This document shows positions 35,497 to 44,500 of a DNA stretch of 64,000 bases, in pieces. Made by a program: the position numbers and the translations under genes. Within the stretch, counting starts at the first letter, position 1. Each line of letters begins with the position of its first letter. The stretch covers positions 2,418,001 through 2,482,000 of the forward strand of contig OY843749.1 in the NCBI GenBank assembly GCA_963693025.1, given 5' to 3'. Below the pieces are notes generated by a model. The model was not told the origin of the DNA. It made no database searches and saw nothing but the letters and a program-made list of their open reading frames with translations. This stretch comes from JAHRAW01 sp963693025. Its GTDB lineage: Bacteria; Pseudomonadota; Gammaproteobacteria; Arenicellales; Poriferihabitantaceae.

Positions 35497-36684
35497 ATGA
35501 CTAAGGCGGACGCCGAGCTTTGGAAGGCGTCGGCGGTGATTGAATGGGTGCTGACCGACGGACGCGTGGGCGCGCCGCGGTTGAATGAATTTGTCGATGC
35601 GTTGTGCGCGCGGCTGAGCGCGGCGGGCGCGCCGTTGTGGCGGGTGCGTTGCGGCTTTCGCACGCTGCATCCGCAGTTCGTCGCGCGCTCGGTGGTTTGG
35701 TTGCGCGACCGCGACCTCGCCGAGCAAACCATGCAACACGGCATGGAAAACACCGGCGACTATGTCAACAGCCCGGCGCAACACATCGCCAACACGGGCA
35801 AACCGTTTCGCCGTAACTTGCAACGCCTTGACGAGAGCGACCACTCCGTGTTGCACGACCTCGCCGCGCAAGGCGGCACCGACTACTTCGGCATGCCGCT
35901 CCGTTTTACCGGCGGCGCCGGCGGAATATTCATACCGGTCACCGACCGCGCCGGCGGATTTAGCGAACACGACATCAAACAACTAACGCGCTTAGTGCTA
36001 CATCTCAACCCCGTGCTCGAAGCAATTTCGCTGCGCATGATGGCGCGCGCGTTACTCGACACGTATGTCGGACCGCGCACCGGGCGCAAGATTCTGGACG
36101 GCGCGGTGCGGCGCGGCGATTCCGAAATCATCCGCGCGGCGTTATGGCTCAGCGACCTGCGCGACTTCACGCGCCTGTCAGAAACGCTCGGCTCGGACGA
36201 CATGCTGGCGATGCTCAATCGATACTTCGAAACCATAGGCGACGCGGTCACGCAACGCGGCGGCGAAATCTTAAGTTTCATCGGCGACGCGATGCTAATA
36301 GTGTTCGAGGTGCACGACCAACGAAGCCAAGCCGAAGCCTGCCAAGACGCACTCGAAGCGGCGCTAAGCGCGGTCTCCAACCTAAACGAAATCAACCAAC
36401 AACGCCAACAAGAAAACCACCCCCCCATCCGCTTCGGCATCGGCCTCAACACCGGCGAAGTAACCTACGGAAACATCGGCACCCACGACCGCCTCGACTA
36501 CACCGTAATGGGCCCCGCCGTCAACCTGGTAGCCCGCCTGGAAAGCCTAACCAAAACCACAAACCAAACCATCCTATTCTCCCGCCAATTCGCCGACCAC
36601 TTGCAACATGAGGTGGTGTCGCATGGAATGCATGAACTAAAAGGAATGGCGGAGTTGCATGAGGCGTTGTCGTTGGGGTGGTGA
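35497..36684 (+). CDS. Class III adenylate/guanylate cyclase
   Basis: A soluble protein of 395 residues: an N-terminal regulatory region (1-195, GAF-like in appearance but not assigned) and a C-terminal class III cyclase domain. Metal-binding aspartates are Asp220 (WLSDLRDFTRLSE) and Asp264 (FIGDAMLIVF). The later DYTVMGPAVNLVARLE carries the Asn and Arg of the transition-state site. The purine-recognition position normally Lys in bacterial adenylate cyclases (GGEVLKF-type) is Ser260 here (GGEILSF). So substrate choice, or activity, is uncertain. The start ATG at 35497 lies in a small triplicated taatgg motif. It probably follows the same transcript as pfp. Confidence 0.85.
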   Translation: MTKADAELWKASAVIEWVLTDGRVGAPRLNEFVDALCARLSAAGAPLWRVRCGFRTLHPQFVARSVVWLRDRDLAEQTMQHGMENTGDYVNSPAQHIANTGKPFRRNLQRLDESDHSVLHDLAAQGGTDYFGMPLRFTGGAGGIFIPVTDRAGGFSEHDIKQLTRLVLHLNPVLEAISLRMMARALLDTYVGPRTGRKILDGAVRRGDSEIIRAALWLSDLRDFTRLSETLGSDDMLAMLNRYFETIGDAVTQRGGEILSFIGDAMLIVFEVHDQRSQAEACQDALEAALSAVSNLNEINQQRQQENHPPIRFGIGLNTGEVTYGNIGTHDRLDYTVMGPAVNLVARLESLTKTTNQTILFSRQFADHLQHEVVSHGMHELKGMAELHEALSLGW

Positions 36685-36739
36685 CGTTCAGGGGAGTTGA
36701 ATTGTTTTTTCGTTGTGGCGGAGGCTAAAAAGAAGGCGT

Positions 36740-37468
36740 TTATTCGATAGAGTAGTCCCGTATTTCATTCAGTATCTGATTTCTGTCGTATCGTTCCGAG
36801 ATATGATCGTCGATACATTCAACATTTTTCTTAAAAAGTTTTTGGCCTCCATCGATATTCTTACATATCAATCTGACGGTAATTTTAGTTCCGAATTCTC
36901 TCTTCATTTTGTTAACTACCTCCCTTGATGCGCAGAATTTTTCCGCAAAATCTTCTTGCCGTATGCGCCGCCCTTCTGCAATTTCCCGCTTTTGTATAAA
37001 GTACCATGCTATTCGCGGTGATTGATACACAAATAAAATAAACACCGGCCGGTTTCTTTTTAACGATCTCTCGATGTTTTCTTTCGCCACATCTTCATTG
37101 GAAAAAGTGCCGTCAAGCAAAAAACTGATTTGTTTTTTTAATACTGCATCGTGTATTTTGTATACTAATTTAGTCACCGCTTTCTGGAATAGATGGGAGT
37201 TGGTTCCCCGATAACCGCAGTCTTTAAAGTGATTGCGCAAGTCATCCGCATCAATTCTTAAAGTCTGCCCCGCATGCGCCAGCAATTTTTTGGAAGTCTC
37301 GGTCTTACCTGCTCCCGGCGAGCCCGCCATAAAACTGGAAACGGGGTTTTTTTCCGGGCTGAACTTTCCTGTCTCCTGTTGAACAATTTCTTTAGAGTGT
37401 TCTTTGGCGTACTTAAGCGCCCGCTCCGAGATTTCGGTCTCTTCGTTGTGATTCACGAACCTGATCAA
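36740..37468 (-). CDS. Zeta-type toxin (UDP-N-acetylglucosamine kinase family)
   Basis: A P-loop kinase of the zeta/PezT class, which poisons cell-wall synthesis by phosphorylating UDP-GlcNAc sugars. Walker A is FMAGSPGAGKTETS; then LRIDADDLRNHF with the Asp that binds substrate, FLLDGTFSNEDVA, and ILFVYQSPRIAWYFIQKRE, typical of the family. The listed start is TTG at 37468; GTG four codons later also fits. The gene is AT-rich. It lies about 58 bp downstream of a small gene that should be its antitoxin. Confidence 0.87.
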   Translation of the reverse strand: MIRFVNHNEETEISERALKYAKEHSKEIVQQETGKFSPEKNPVSSFMAGSPGAGKTETSKKLLAHAGQTLRIDADDLRNHFKDCGYRGTNSHLFQKAVTKLVYKIHDAVLKKQISFLLDGTFSNEDVAKENIERSLKRNRPVFILFVYQSPRIAWYFIQKREIAEGRRIRQEDFAEKFCASREVVNKMKREFGTKITVRLICKNIDGGQKLFKKNVECIDDHISERYDRNQILNEIRDYSIE

Positions 37469-37526
37469 ATAATGTGCGGACGGGATACCAGAGGCGAACA
37501 GGCGGGCGACACCGACTCGTTGTCCG

Positions 37527-37766
37527 CTACCGATCCTGCCCCCGGTTGCCAGCCAGCTTTCGGGGCGAAATGAGAAAGGTCTGACTCTTTGCTCTGTTCC
37601 TCTTGGCGATTATCCGGTCAGCCCGTTCGATGACTGCTTGCTGGTCTTTGATGGACTCTTCAATGACCTTCTTGAATACGCGCTTTTGCTCGCGTGCGGA
37701 GGCATTGCGCATAAACTCCGAAAAGTCGCTGCTTGTTGTGGGTTTTTTCTTAAACGAGAATAACAT
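37527..37766 (-). CDS. Probable antitoxin of the zeta-type toxin
   Basis: A 79-residue, strongly helical and basic protein (FSEFMRNASAREQKRVFKKV, then IEESIKDQQAVIERADRII). Small proteins of this kind precede zeta toxins in many bacteria; this family is not the classic epsilon or PezA type. The last 25 residues (from AKSQTF) look less conserved. A stop separates it from the toxin frame. Promoter not identified. Confidence 0.68.
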   Translation of the reverse strand: MLFSFKKKPTTSSDFSEFMRNASAREQKRVFKKVIEESIKDQQAVIERADRIIAKRNRAKSQTFLISPRKLAGNRGQDR

Positions 37767-37984
37767 TTTCGACCTCTAAAGAAATCCGGAGAGAGACTGT
37801 GTTGTTGTGAGCGTCTAATCAGGCGGCAACCCGAAGACGTTCGGGATTCGCCACATCAATGCGCCGACTATCAAAATAATACACATTCCAAATTAAAATG
37901 CAACACCAGTACGCGGTTTCACCCCCCTAAACCCCCAACAACGGCGCGATGATTGTTTGAAGGATGGGAAATAACCCCCCACTT
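37767..37984. other. Gene-poor gap before repeat copies 10 and 11
   Basis: Upstream region of the antitoxin gene, AT-rich in part (aaataatacacattccaaat), with a short agacgttcgggattcg hairpin-like stretch. I see no gene or definite promoter. Confidence 0.4.
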
Positions 37985-38247
37985 CGTCATTCTCGAACGG
38001 TAGAAAATAGGGAGCCGATAGGCGACCATGTTTTGTTTGTATCATCCCTGATACAAACCCTTCGGGCTACGCGAAAATCCGCTCCCGGCGGATTTTTCTT
38101 CGATTCGGGAATCTCCCTAAGACTACCGTGGACTCCAACAAAGCCCGTGCCAGTATTAGGAAGATTCCCGAGGACGCAAGTGTCCGGTAAGCCGCCGCTT
38201 AAAAGAAAAAGCGCGGCGACAACGGACACTAACGCTCGAGAATGACG
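37985..38247. repeat. Dispersed modular palindromic repeat, copy 10
   Basis: Complete element in the reverse arrangement (ctattttct-type end on the left, hairpin end on the right), with the tttgtatca/tgatacaaa and aaaatccgc/gcggatttt hairpins. Confidence 0.88.
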
Positions 38248-38279
38248 AAGTAGGGGGGAATGACGAGTAACAAAAACCC

Positions 38280-38611
38280 CGTCATTCTCGAACGGTAGAA
38301 AATAGGGAGCCGCCCACAACTCGTCATTCTCGAATGATAGAAAAATAGGGAGCGACAGCGACCATATTTTTCATCACCTTCGGGAATCTCCCTAAGGCTA
38401 CCGTGAATTTCAACAAAGTCCGTGCCAGTCTGAACGAGATTGCGCGTATCATCCCTGATACGCGCCCTGCGGGCTACGCGAAAATCCGCTCCAGGCGGAT
38501 TTTTCCCGAGGACGCAAGCCTGCCCCCGCAGTGTGTTAGCGGGGGTGTCCGGTAAGTCGCCGCTAAAAGAAAAAGCGCGGCGGCAACGGACACTAACGCT
38601 CGAGAGTGACG
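38280..38611. repeat. Dispersed modular palindromic repeat, copy 11
   Basis: Two left end modules in tandem, then the box, core, a variant with cgtatcatccctgatacg and aaaatccgc hairpins replacing the inverted box, an embedded gcctgcccccgcagtgtgtt hairpin, the long hairpin and the end (tcgagagtgacg). A clear example of module shuffling. Confidence 0.85.
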
Positions 38612-38725
38612 AAGTAGGGGGGAATGCCGTAGTGGTGGTGAATGATGAAGTAGGGGGGACGGCGTAGGGGGCGCTGTCAGTGCGTGGAACTATGTCAGTG
38701 CGTGGCACTCAGTCAGCGCGTAGAA

Positions 38726-39196
38726 TTAAGCAACAAGACGATATGCTTTCCGAACATCCCCTTCGCCCACGACCGAGAAATTCAAGCGAGTCGCTTTTTT
38801 TGCTTTACCCAAAGGTACCCAGTTATTGCTGAGTTCTTCCGGGTTGAGTTTTGCCAACTTCAACTTGTCGGACGCAAGGCTGCGTATCCGCGTGTCGGCG
38901 ACGGCGCCGATTGGGGTTTCTTCGGTTTCCCAGCGGGCGATTGTCAGGCGTTTGCGGTGGACGAATTTGCCCAGTTGGGTTTGTGTCAGTCCCATTTCGC
39001 TTCGTAGAAACTTCAACTCGGGTCCGGTCAGGGTGCCGGGTGAATGCACGACGTCGCGTGCGATTGCTTTATGCAACCCGTGTATATTGGGAATGATGAA
39101 TGTTTTGTTTCCCGCATCGTCAATCACACACCTGCACCGAATCCAGACATTCGGCAACCCGCACGCTTTGTAGTGGTGTTTTACTATTTCACTCAT
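38726..39196 (-). CDS. HTH (XRE/MqsA-like) antitoxin-type regulator
   Basis: A 156-residue protein. The N-terminus (MSEIVKHHYKACGLPNVWIR) is typical of antitoxins that follow DUF4258 toxins. The middle has an XRE helix-turn-helix: TGPELKFLRSEMGLTQTQLG, then KFVHRKRLTIARWETEETPI. The ATG at 39196 overlaps the stop of the toxin remnant (ATGA). Since the toxin is truncated, this antitoxin is now an orphan regulator. It may still repress its own promoter, which has been displaced by a repeat copy. Confidence 0.75.
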   Translation of the reverse strand: MSEIVKHHYKACGLPNVWIRCRCVIDDAGNKTFIIPNIHGLHKAIARDVVHSPGTLTGPELKFLRSEMGLTQTQLGKFVHRKRLTIARWETEETPIGAVADTRIRSLASDKLKLAKLNPEELSNNWVPLGKAKKATRLNFSVVGEGDVRKAYRLVA

Positions 39197-39358
39197 GATA
39201 CATCCCGCCACATTACGGTAATGATTTTGATTGCCGGCTTGTGCGGGTCGGGAATAACGACCACGCAGATTTGCCGGCTCCTTGTGTTCGCAGTTTTACC
39301 ACATATTTTATATTTACAATAGCCCGGCTTGGTTCCCTCCCGGGGGTCATCGTAAATC
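39193..39358 (-). pseudogene. 3' remnant of a DUF4258-type toxin gene
   Basis: The frame from about 39358 reads QIYDDPREGTKPGYCKYKIC, then a Cys/Gly/Lys stretch, QICVVVIPDPHKPAIKIITV and ends MWRDVS. The last part is the family's usual C-terminus. Upstream the frame hits a stop exactly where repeat copy 12 begins (39368), so the first half is gone. It overlaps the HTH gene by four bases. The assignment rests on pattern memory of the family; the truncation is seen directly. Confidence 0.65.
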
Positions 39359-39367
39359 TGTTATGCC

Positions 39368-39631
39368 CGTCATTCTCGAATGATAGAAAAATAGGGAGCG
39401 ACAGCGACCATATTTTTGTTTGTATCATCCCTGATACAAACCCTTCGGGCTTACGCGAAAATCCGCTCCCGGCGGATTTTTCATCACCTTCGGGAATCTC
39501 CCTAAGACTACCGTGAACTTCAACAAAGTCCGTGCCAGTCTTAGGGAGATTCCCGAGGACGCAAGTGTCCGTAAGCCGCCGCTTAAAAGAAAAGGCGCGG
39601 CGGCAACGGACACTAACGCTCGAGAATGACG
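39368..39631. repeat. Dispersed modular palindromic repeat, copy 12
   Basis: Complete element, arranged like copy 10, with both internal hairpins. Its left end replaces the 5' half of the toxin gene. Confidence 0.88.
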
Positions 39632-39901
39632 AAGTAGGGGGTTTTCAGCGGACGGCACAACACCCACGAACACCACAACCAGGAACGCACCCCATCCCCG
39701 CCCAGCCCGAGCCCCGCCCGGCTTGCATACCCCCCTGTTTCGTGGTATATCTGCGGCCGTTTATCGGGTCTGTGTTGACAACCACCAAGAATAGAGAGGA
39801 GTGCATCCCTTGAATTTTCCCGCTTCCATCGCCCTTACCACCGCCCGGCGTGTTTCGATGACGCGCGTTTTGGGTTGGGTTTTCCGACCGGAGACATTGC
39901 A
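39632..39901. other. Upstream region of the coiled-coil genes
   Basis: C-rich, no recognised gene. A perfect TTGACA (39775-39780) is present but without a good -10 at 17 bases. A GAGGAG followed by TTG (39810) opens a 31-codon frame ending in the ATGA of the next gene, which could be a leader peptide; this is weak. Confidence 0.3.
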
Positions 39902-40324
39902 ATGAGCGAACCTAATTTTGACACGCTTGCGGCTTCTCAGAAGTTGCAGGATTCTAGTTTTGAGCGGCAGCAGGCTGAGGGTGTCATCGGCGTTATTGTC
40001 GATGCTCAGCAAAACTTGGTGACCAAGAACGACCTCAAGCAGGTGGAGGATAGGCTCACTGGCGAGATTAAATTGTTGAGTGGTGAGATTAAAGGGGTGA
40101 GCGATCGACTGGACAGCAAATTCGAAATGCTGGACGGCAAAATCGATGTGCAGGGTAAGGTGCTCGCCAGCACAATCGATGCGTTGGGTGACAGGTTGCG
40201 AGATAAAAAAAGGGCGATGAGCGGCAGTTCCGGCGATCTGATGCCGATGATTGTAGTCGTGGCGATAGCGTGGTTTACTTTCGGGCTATCGATGGCGTTA
40301 CTGATAATGACATTGATGAAATAG
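39902..40324 (+). CDS. Membrane-anchored coiled-coil protein, tandem copy 1
   Basis: A 140-residue protein with a soluble N-terminus (MSEPNFDTLAASQKLQDSSF, then QAEGVIGVIVDAQQNLVTK), a heptad-like coiled coil (DRLTGEIKLLSGEIKGVSDR, with further repeats of D-x-K-I/F), and one C-terminal membrane helix (MIVVVAIAWFTFGLSMALLI). It resembles the DUF1640/coiled-coil-TM proteins of bacteria; function unknown. GGAG lies nine bases before the ATG. A close paralogue follows at 40368 with the same upstream sequence, so the pair arose by tandem duplication. Confidence 0.72.
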   Translation: MSEPNFDTLAASQKLQDSSFERQQAEGVIGVIVDAQQNLVTKNDLKQVEDRLTGEIKLLSGEIKGVSDRLDSKFEMLDGKIDVQGKVLASTIDALGDRLRDKKRAMSGSSGDLMPMIVVVAIAWFTFGLSMALLIMTLMK

Positions 40325-40367
40325 CCATAATGCAAATCTTAACAACAACCCAACCGGAGACATTGCA

Positions 40368-40769
40368 ATGAGCGAACCTGGTTTTGACACGCTTGCGGCT
40401 TCTCAGAAGTTGCAGGATTCTAGTTTTGAGCGGCGGCAGGCTGAGGGTGTCGTCGGCGTTATTGTCGATGCTCAGCAAAACTTGGTGACCAAGGATGACC
40501 TCAAGCAGGTGGAGGATAGGCTCACCGGCAAAATCGATGCGCAGGGTGTGAGGTTGGACGGCGACATCAAAGTGCTGGACGGCAAAATCGATGCGTTGGG
40601 TGTGAGGTTGGACGACAAATTCGAAATGCTGAGCGGCAAAATCGATGCGCAGGGTGACAGTCTGAAAAGTAGCATCAGCAGTTTGCGCACGATAATGCTG
40701 GGTGCGGTGTTGCCGGTTTGGTTGACTATTCTGGGGGTGGGGGTGGCGATATGGATGAAGTTGCCGTGA
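40368..40769 (+). CDS. Membrane-anchored coiled-coil protein, tandem copy 2
   Basis: 133 residues, its first 50 nearly identical to copy 1 (differences N5G, Q/R and I/V). The coiled coil differs in number of units, built on GKIDAQGVRLDGDIKVLDGK-like repeats of about 14 residues. The C-terminal helix is MLGAVLPVWLTILGVGVAIW. The leader ccggagacattgcaatgagc is identical to that of copy 1. A third copy of the leader (atgcaagtcttaac, then catgagcaagcct) begins the proline-rich ORF at 40809. Confidence 0.72.
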   Translation: MSEPGFDTLAASQKLQDSSFERRQAEGVVGVIVDAQQNLVTKDDLKQVEDRLTGKIDAQGVRLDGDIKVLDGKIDALGVRLDDKFEMLSGKIDAQGDSLKSSISSLRTIMLGAVLPVWLTILGVGVAIWMKLP

Positions 40770-40808
40770 TGCAAGTCTTAACGACACCCCACCCAAAGCC
40801 CACGGCCA

Positions 40809-40999
40809 TGAGCAAGCCTGCTTCCGGCGCCCCTGCCCCCGCCGTCGCCCAGGTTCCATTTGTCGCCCACGCCCCGCCCCCGCCACCACCCACCCACCAA
40901 AAACCTTTCTCCCCCCACACCCCAACCCCCACCAAAAAGGGTTATACTCCCGCTCCCCACCCGGTGGGGGGGTATACCGAATGGGGCGAGATGTGGTAA
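40809..40999 (+). CDS. Proline-rich decoy ORF, first copy
   Basis: Starts MSKPASGAPAPAVAQVPF, continues with a Pro/His-rich stretch and ends GGYTEWGEMW. The start region copies that of the coiled-coil genes and the end is similar to that of the next decoy (GGVFDWDEICY). So it appears to be a recombinant of tandem units rather than a stable gene. No SD of note. It may not be translated. Confidence 0.3.
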
Positions 41000-41591
41000 A
41001 AACGCACCTGCTGAAAATGACGACCCGAACGAGGCGCCAAATGACAACCCAAACGACGCGCCCGTTGAAGCGCCAACCGAAGCCCATTAAAACGCCGACC
41101 GCAACGAGAACCTGCTGAAAATGACAACCCAACCGCCGCCCCCATTGAACCGCCGGACAGCGAGACCAAACCCATGCCACAAACAACGACCTTATCGAGG
41201 AGAACAACAATGACGGCAGTCAAACCCCGTCCCGCCACCCCGCCGGTGGCGCACTCGCCGCAATCCGCCCCGCCGGTGGCGCGCTCGCCGCATTCCGCCT
41301 CGCCACCGCCGCAATCCGTCCGCTCGCAACCCGTACACTTAGACCCCCCACCCCACCCCGCAATCTGCCCCCCCCCCCCCCCCCCGATTTCCCGCTGGGT
41401 GGCGGGCGGGGTTTGGGGGGGTGTGTTTGATTGGGATGAGATATGCTACAAACGCGCCTGCTGAAAACTACGGTCCCAACAATACGCCAAACGCCAACCC
41501 AAACGCCAACCCAAACGCCGCGCCCGTCAAAGCGCCCGACAGTGAGATGAAACCCATGCCACAAACAACGACCTTATCCAGGAGAACAACA
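40940..41591. repeat. Tandem degenerate units in front of the giant gene
   Basis: Two units carry the same blocks in order: a gagatgtgg / gagatatgc site, aacgc-cctgctgaaaa, an Asn-Pro-rich codable stretch, aaacccatgccacaaacaac, ccttatc-aggagaacaaca and atgacggcagtcaaa. The first unit ends in the decoy start at 41210, the second in the true start at 41592. An imperfect palindrome (ggttatac ... gtatacc, 40939-40979) lies at the left edge. Confidence 0.7.
41210..41464 (+). CDS. Proline-rich decoy ORF, second copy, with an 18-C tract
   Basis: 84 codons starting MTAVKPRPATPPVAHSPQSA, after the same AGGAG site as the giant gene. Its N-terminus is a copy of the giant protein's first 35 or so residues. 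It contains 18 consecutive C (41368-41385) encoding a Pro run, then reads out of the giant frame and stops at 41464 (CYKRAC). With one C fewer, it would enter the frame that is open from 41385 to the giant gene's start, giving one continuous protein. So it is either a dead duplicate or the off-phase of a switch. Confidence 0.45.
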   Translation: MTAVKPRPATPPVAHSPQSAPPVARSPHSASPPPQSVRSQPVHLDPPPHPAICPPPPPPISRWVAGGVWGGVFDWDEICYKRAC

Positions 41592-44500
41592 ATGACGGCA
41601 GTCAAATCCCGTCCCGCCGCCCCGCCGGTGGCGCGCTCGGTGCATTCCGCCTCGCCCCCGCCGCAGTCCGTCCGCTCGCAACCCGTACACTTAGAGCGCC
41701 CGCCGCATTCCACCTCGCCCCCGCCGCGACCCAATCGCTTAGAGCAACCGCCGCGACCCGTACACTTAGACCCACCCCCGCGACCCGCGCGCCCAGCGCA
41801 AATCTTCCGCCGCCTCTGCCTCACCGCCCTGCTCAGCCTCGGCGGGCTGTTGTTGCCGGCGCAGGCGCAGGCGCAGGGTGCGGGCATTTGCGCGCGCACG
41901 GCGCAGGTGCAAACCGCGATTTTGGAGGTGGTGCGGCGCACCACGACCGTCGCCGACTGCGGCGCGGTGACGGCGGCGCATTTGAGTGGCATCACCGGTA
42001 TGACTGTTGCCGGCGCCAACAGTTTGCAAAGCGGTGATTTCGCGGGTTTGAGCGGACTCACTTCGCTGGGTGTGAGGGACAGTTCGCTGACCTCGTTGCC
42101 GGCGGGTTTGCTGGGTGGTTTGAGCGCATTGACCACTTTTATCGTTGAAAACACGAGCGTGAGGACATTGCCCTCCGGCTTGTTCAGCGACACGACGGGG
42201 CTGACGACTGTGTGGATACGCCGGAGTCAGTTGGCGGCTTTGCCGGCGGGCTTGTTTGCAGGGCTGGATTTCAGCGGGGCGGACTCGGCGCTGCGGCTAG
42301 ACCGCAACCCCGGCTCACCCTTCACGCTCGGGCTGCGGGTTGAGCGGCAGACGGGCGGGTCGTTCCGCGTGCGCGTCGTGGAAGGCGCGCCGGGTCCGAT
42401 GAGAGTGGATTGGGCGCGACCGGGCATCAGCGGCACCCTGAACATTCCGGCGGGCAGTGTGAGGAGTTTTCAGTTCAGCACCGCCGGTCCGTTGCCGACG
42501 CTCAGCAACCCGAGATTCACCTCCGGCGAGGGCAATTTCGTCGGCATCATGCCGGGCATTCTAACGGTGAGCGGCACGGCGCTGTCGGAGACGACATTGA
42601 CGCTGGCGGAAGAGGGGTCGGCGACTTACACGGTGGCGCTGTCGGGCTTGCCCCAGACGCCGGTGACGATAACGCCGGCGAGCGATAACGCCGATGTGAC
42701 GATTAGCCCGGCGGCGCTGATATTCAGCGTGGCGAATTGGAATGTGGCGCAGACGGTTACGCTCAGCGCCATTGAAGACGACGACCTGATTGACGACACC
42801 GCCAACATCACCCACGCGCTCAGCGGCGCGGATTATCCCGGCGGCGCCAGCGGCGACTCGCTGGTGGCGACGGTTACCGACACCACCCCCGACACCCCGC
42901 CGACTTTCGGGGCGCTCTCCCAGCCCGACCAAGCCTACACCGGTCGCATACAAATCCCCGATTTGACATTGCCCCTCGCCACCGCCGGCAACGGCGACAT
43001 CACCTACACGCTGACGCCGACCATCGCCACCGCCGTCCCGGGTTTGGCGTTTGACGCCGGCACGCGAGTCGTGAGCGGCACGCCGAGCGCGGTGCTCACG
43101 GCGACGACGGTCACGCTGACCTACACCGCCCACGATGCGGACGACAACACCGCCGCCGCCGACGCCGCCACCCTGACCTTCGCCATCACCGTCAATCCCG
43201 GAGTGGGAGTCGTCTTCAGTCCGGCGGCGTTGGAGATATTTGAAGAAGGGGCGGGGGGCGCCTACACGGTCGCGCTGAACACCGACCCCGGCGCGGGATT
43301 CACGGTGCGAATTCAACCCGAGGGCGATGCCAGAATGACGTTTGTCCCGGCGGGCGCGCTGGAGTTCACCACCGCCAACTGGAACACCCCGCAGGTCGTC
43401 AACGTGAGCGCGGGAGCGGACACCAACCCCGATAACGAGACCGTCCCCGTCACGCATACCGTAACCGCCACGGGAGCCGCCAATCCCTACACGGCAATCA
43501 ATGGCGTAAGCGCCGGCGCGCTTCCGGTAACCGTCTTTGATGACGACCATTATGTGGGATTCTTCAGCTTTGATACGTTCAGTACAGTGGATGCATTGGA
43601 AGTGAATGAAGGCAGCGCCGTCACTCTAAACCTTGAGACGAGGAGGAGTGTTGGTAACTCGAGGCTAGAAAGCGCGCGAATCGTCCCGGACGACGGCGGT
43701 TTGACTGTGACGACATCGGCGCCTTATGCATTCAACCTGCGTTTTTTCCCCGCCTTTACTGTCACTTTCACCGCCAACGAAGACGGTGACGCCGTGGATA
43801 ACACCTATCGGTATGTTGTGCGCTACACGCCACAAATCGGCGGCGACAGAGCCACCCGCGAATTCTCTTTCCCGATAACCGTCACCGACACCATCGCCCC
43901 CACGCCCGCCACGCTGCCGGCGGTAACGATTGCCCCGACGACGCTGACGATTGACGAAGGCGCGATGGACACCTACACCGTCACGCTGGCGACCAATCCG
44001 GGCGGGGCGGTAACGGTAACGCCGGCGAGTAGCAACACCACCGATGTGCCGACCCCAAGCGCGCTGACCTTTGCCGCCGCCGAATGGAACACGGCGCAGA
44101 CCGTCACCGTCACCGCCAACGAAGACGCGGATGCCGCCGACGAAAGCGCCAATATCACGCACACGGTAGCCGGCTACACTGGCGTCACCGCCGCCGACAA
44201 CGACCCGTTGCGGGTTACCGTCGACGACGACGAGACCGCCGGCGTGACGCTTTCCGAGAATTCTTTGGAACTGGGCGAGGATGACAGCGATAACGACCTC
44301 GTCTCCGACACCTACGAGGTGACGCTGGACACCCCGCCGAGCGCCGGCAATGTGGTGGTTACGCCGGTGAGCAGCGACACTGGCATCGCCGCCGTCTCGC
44401 CGGCTGCGCTCACCTTCGACGACGGCAACTGGAACATCGCGCAAGTCGTGACGATTTCCGCCGTGGCAGACCCCGACGATGACGACGGCGTCGCCACCAT

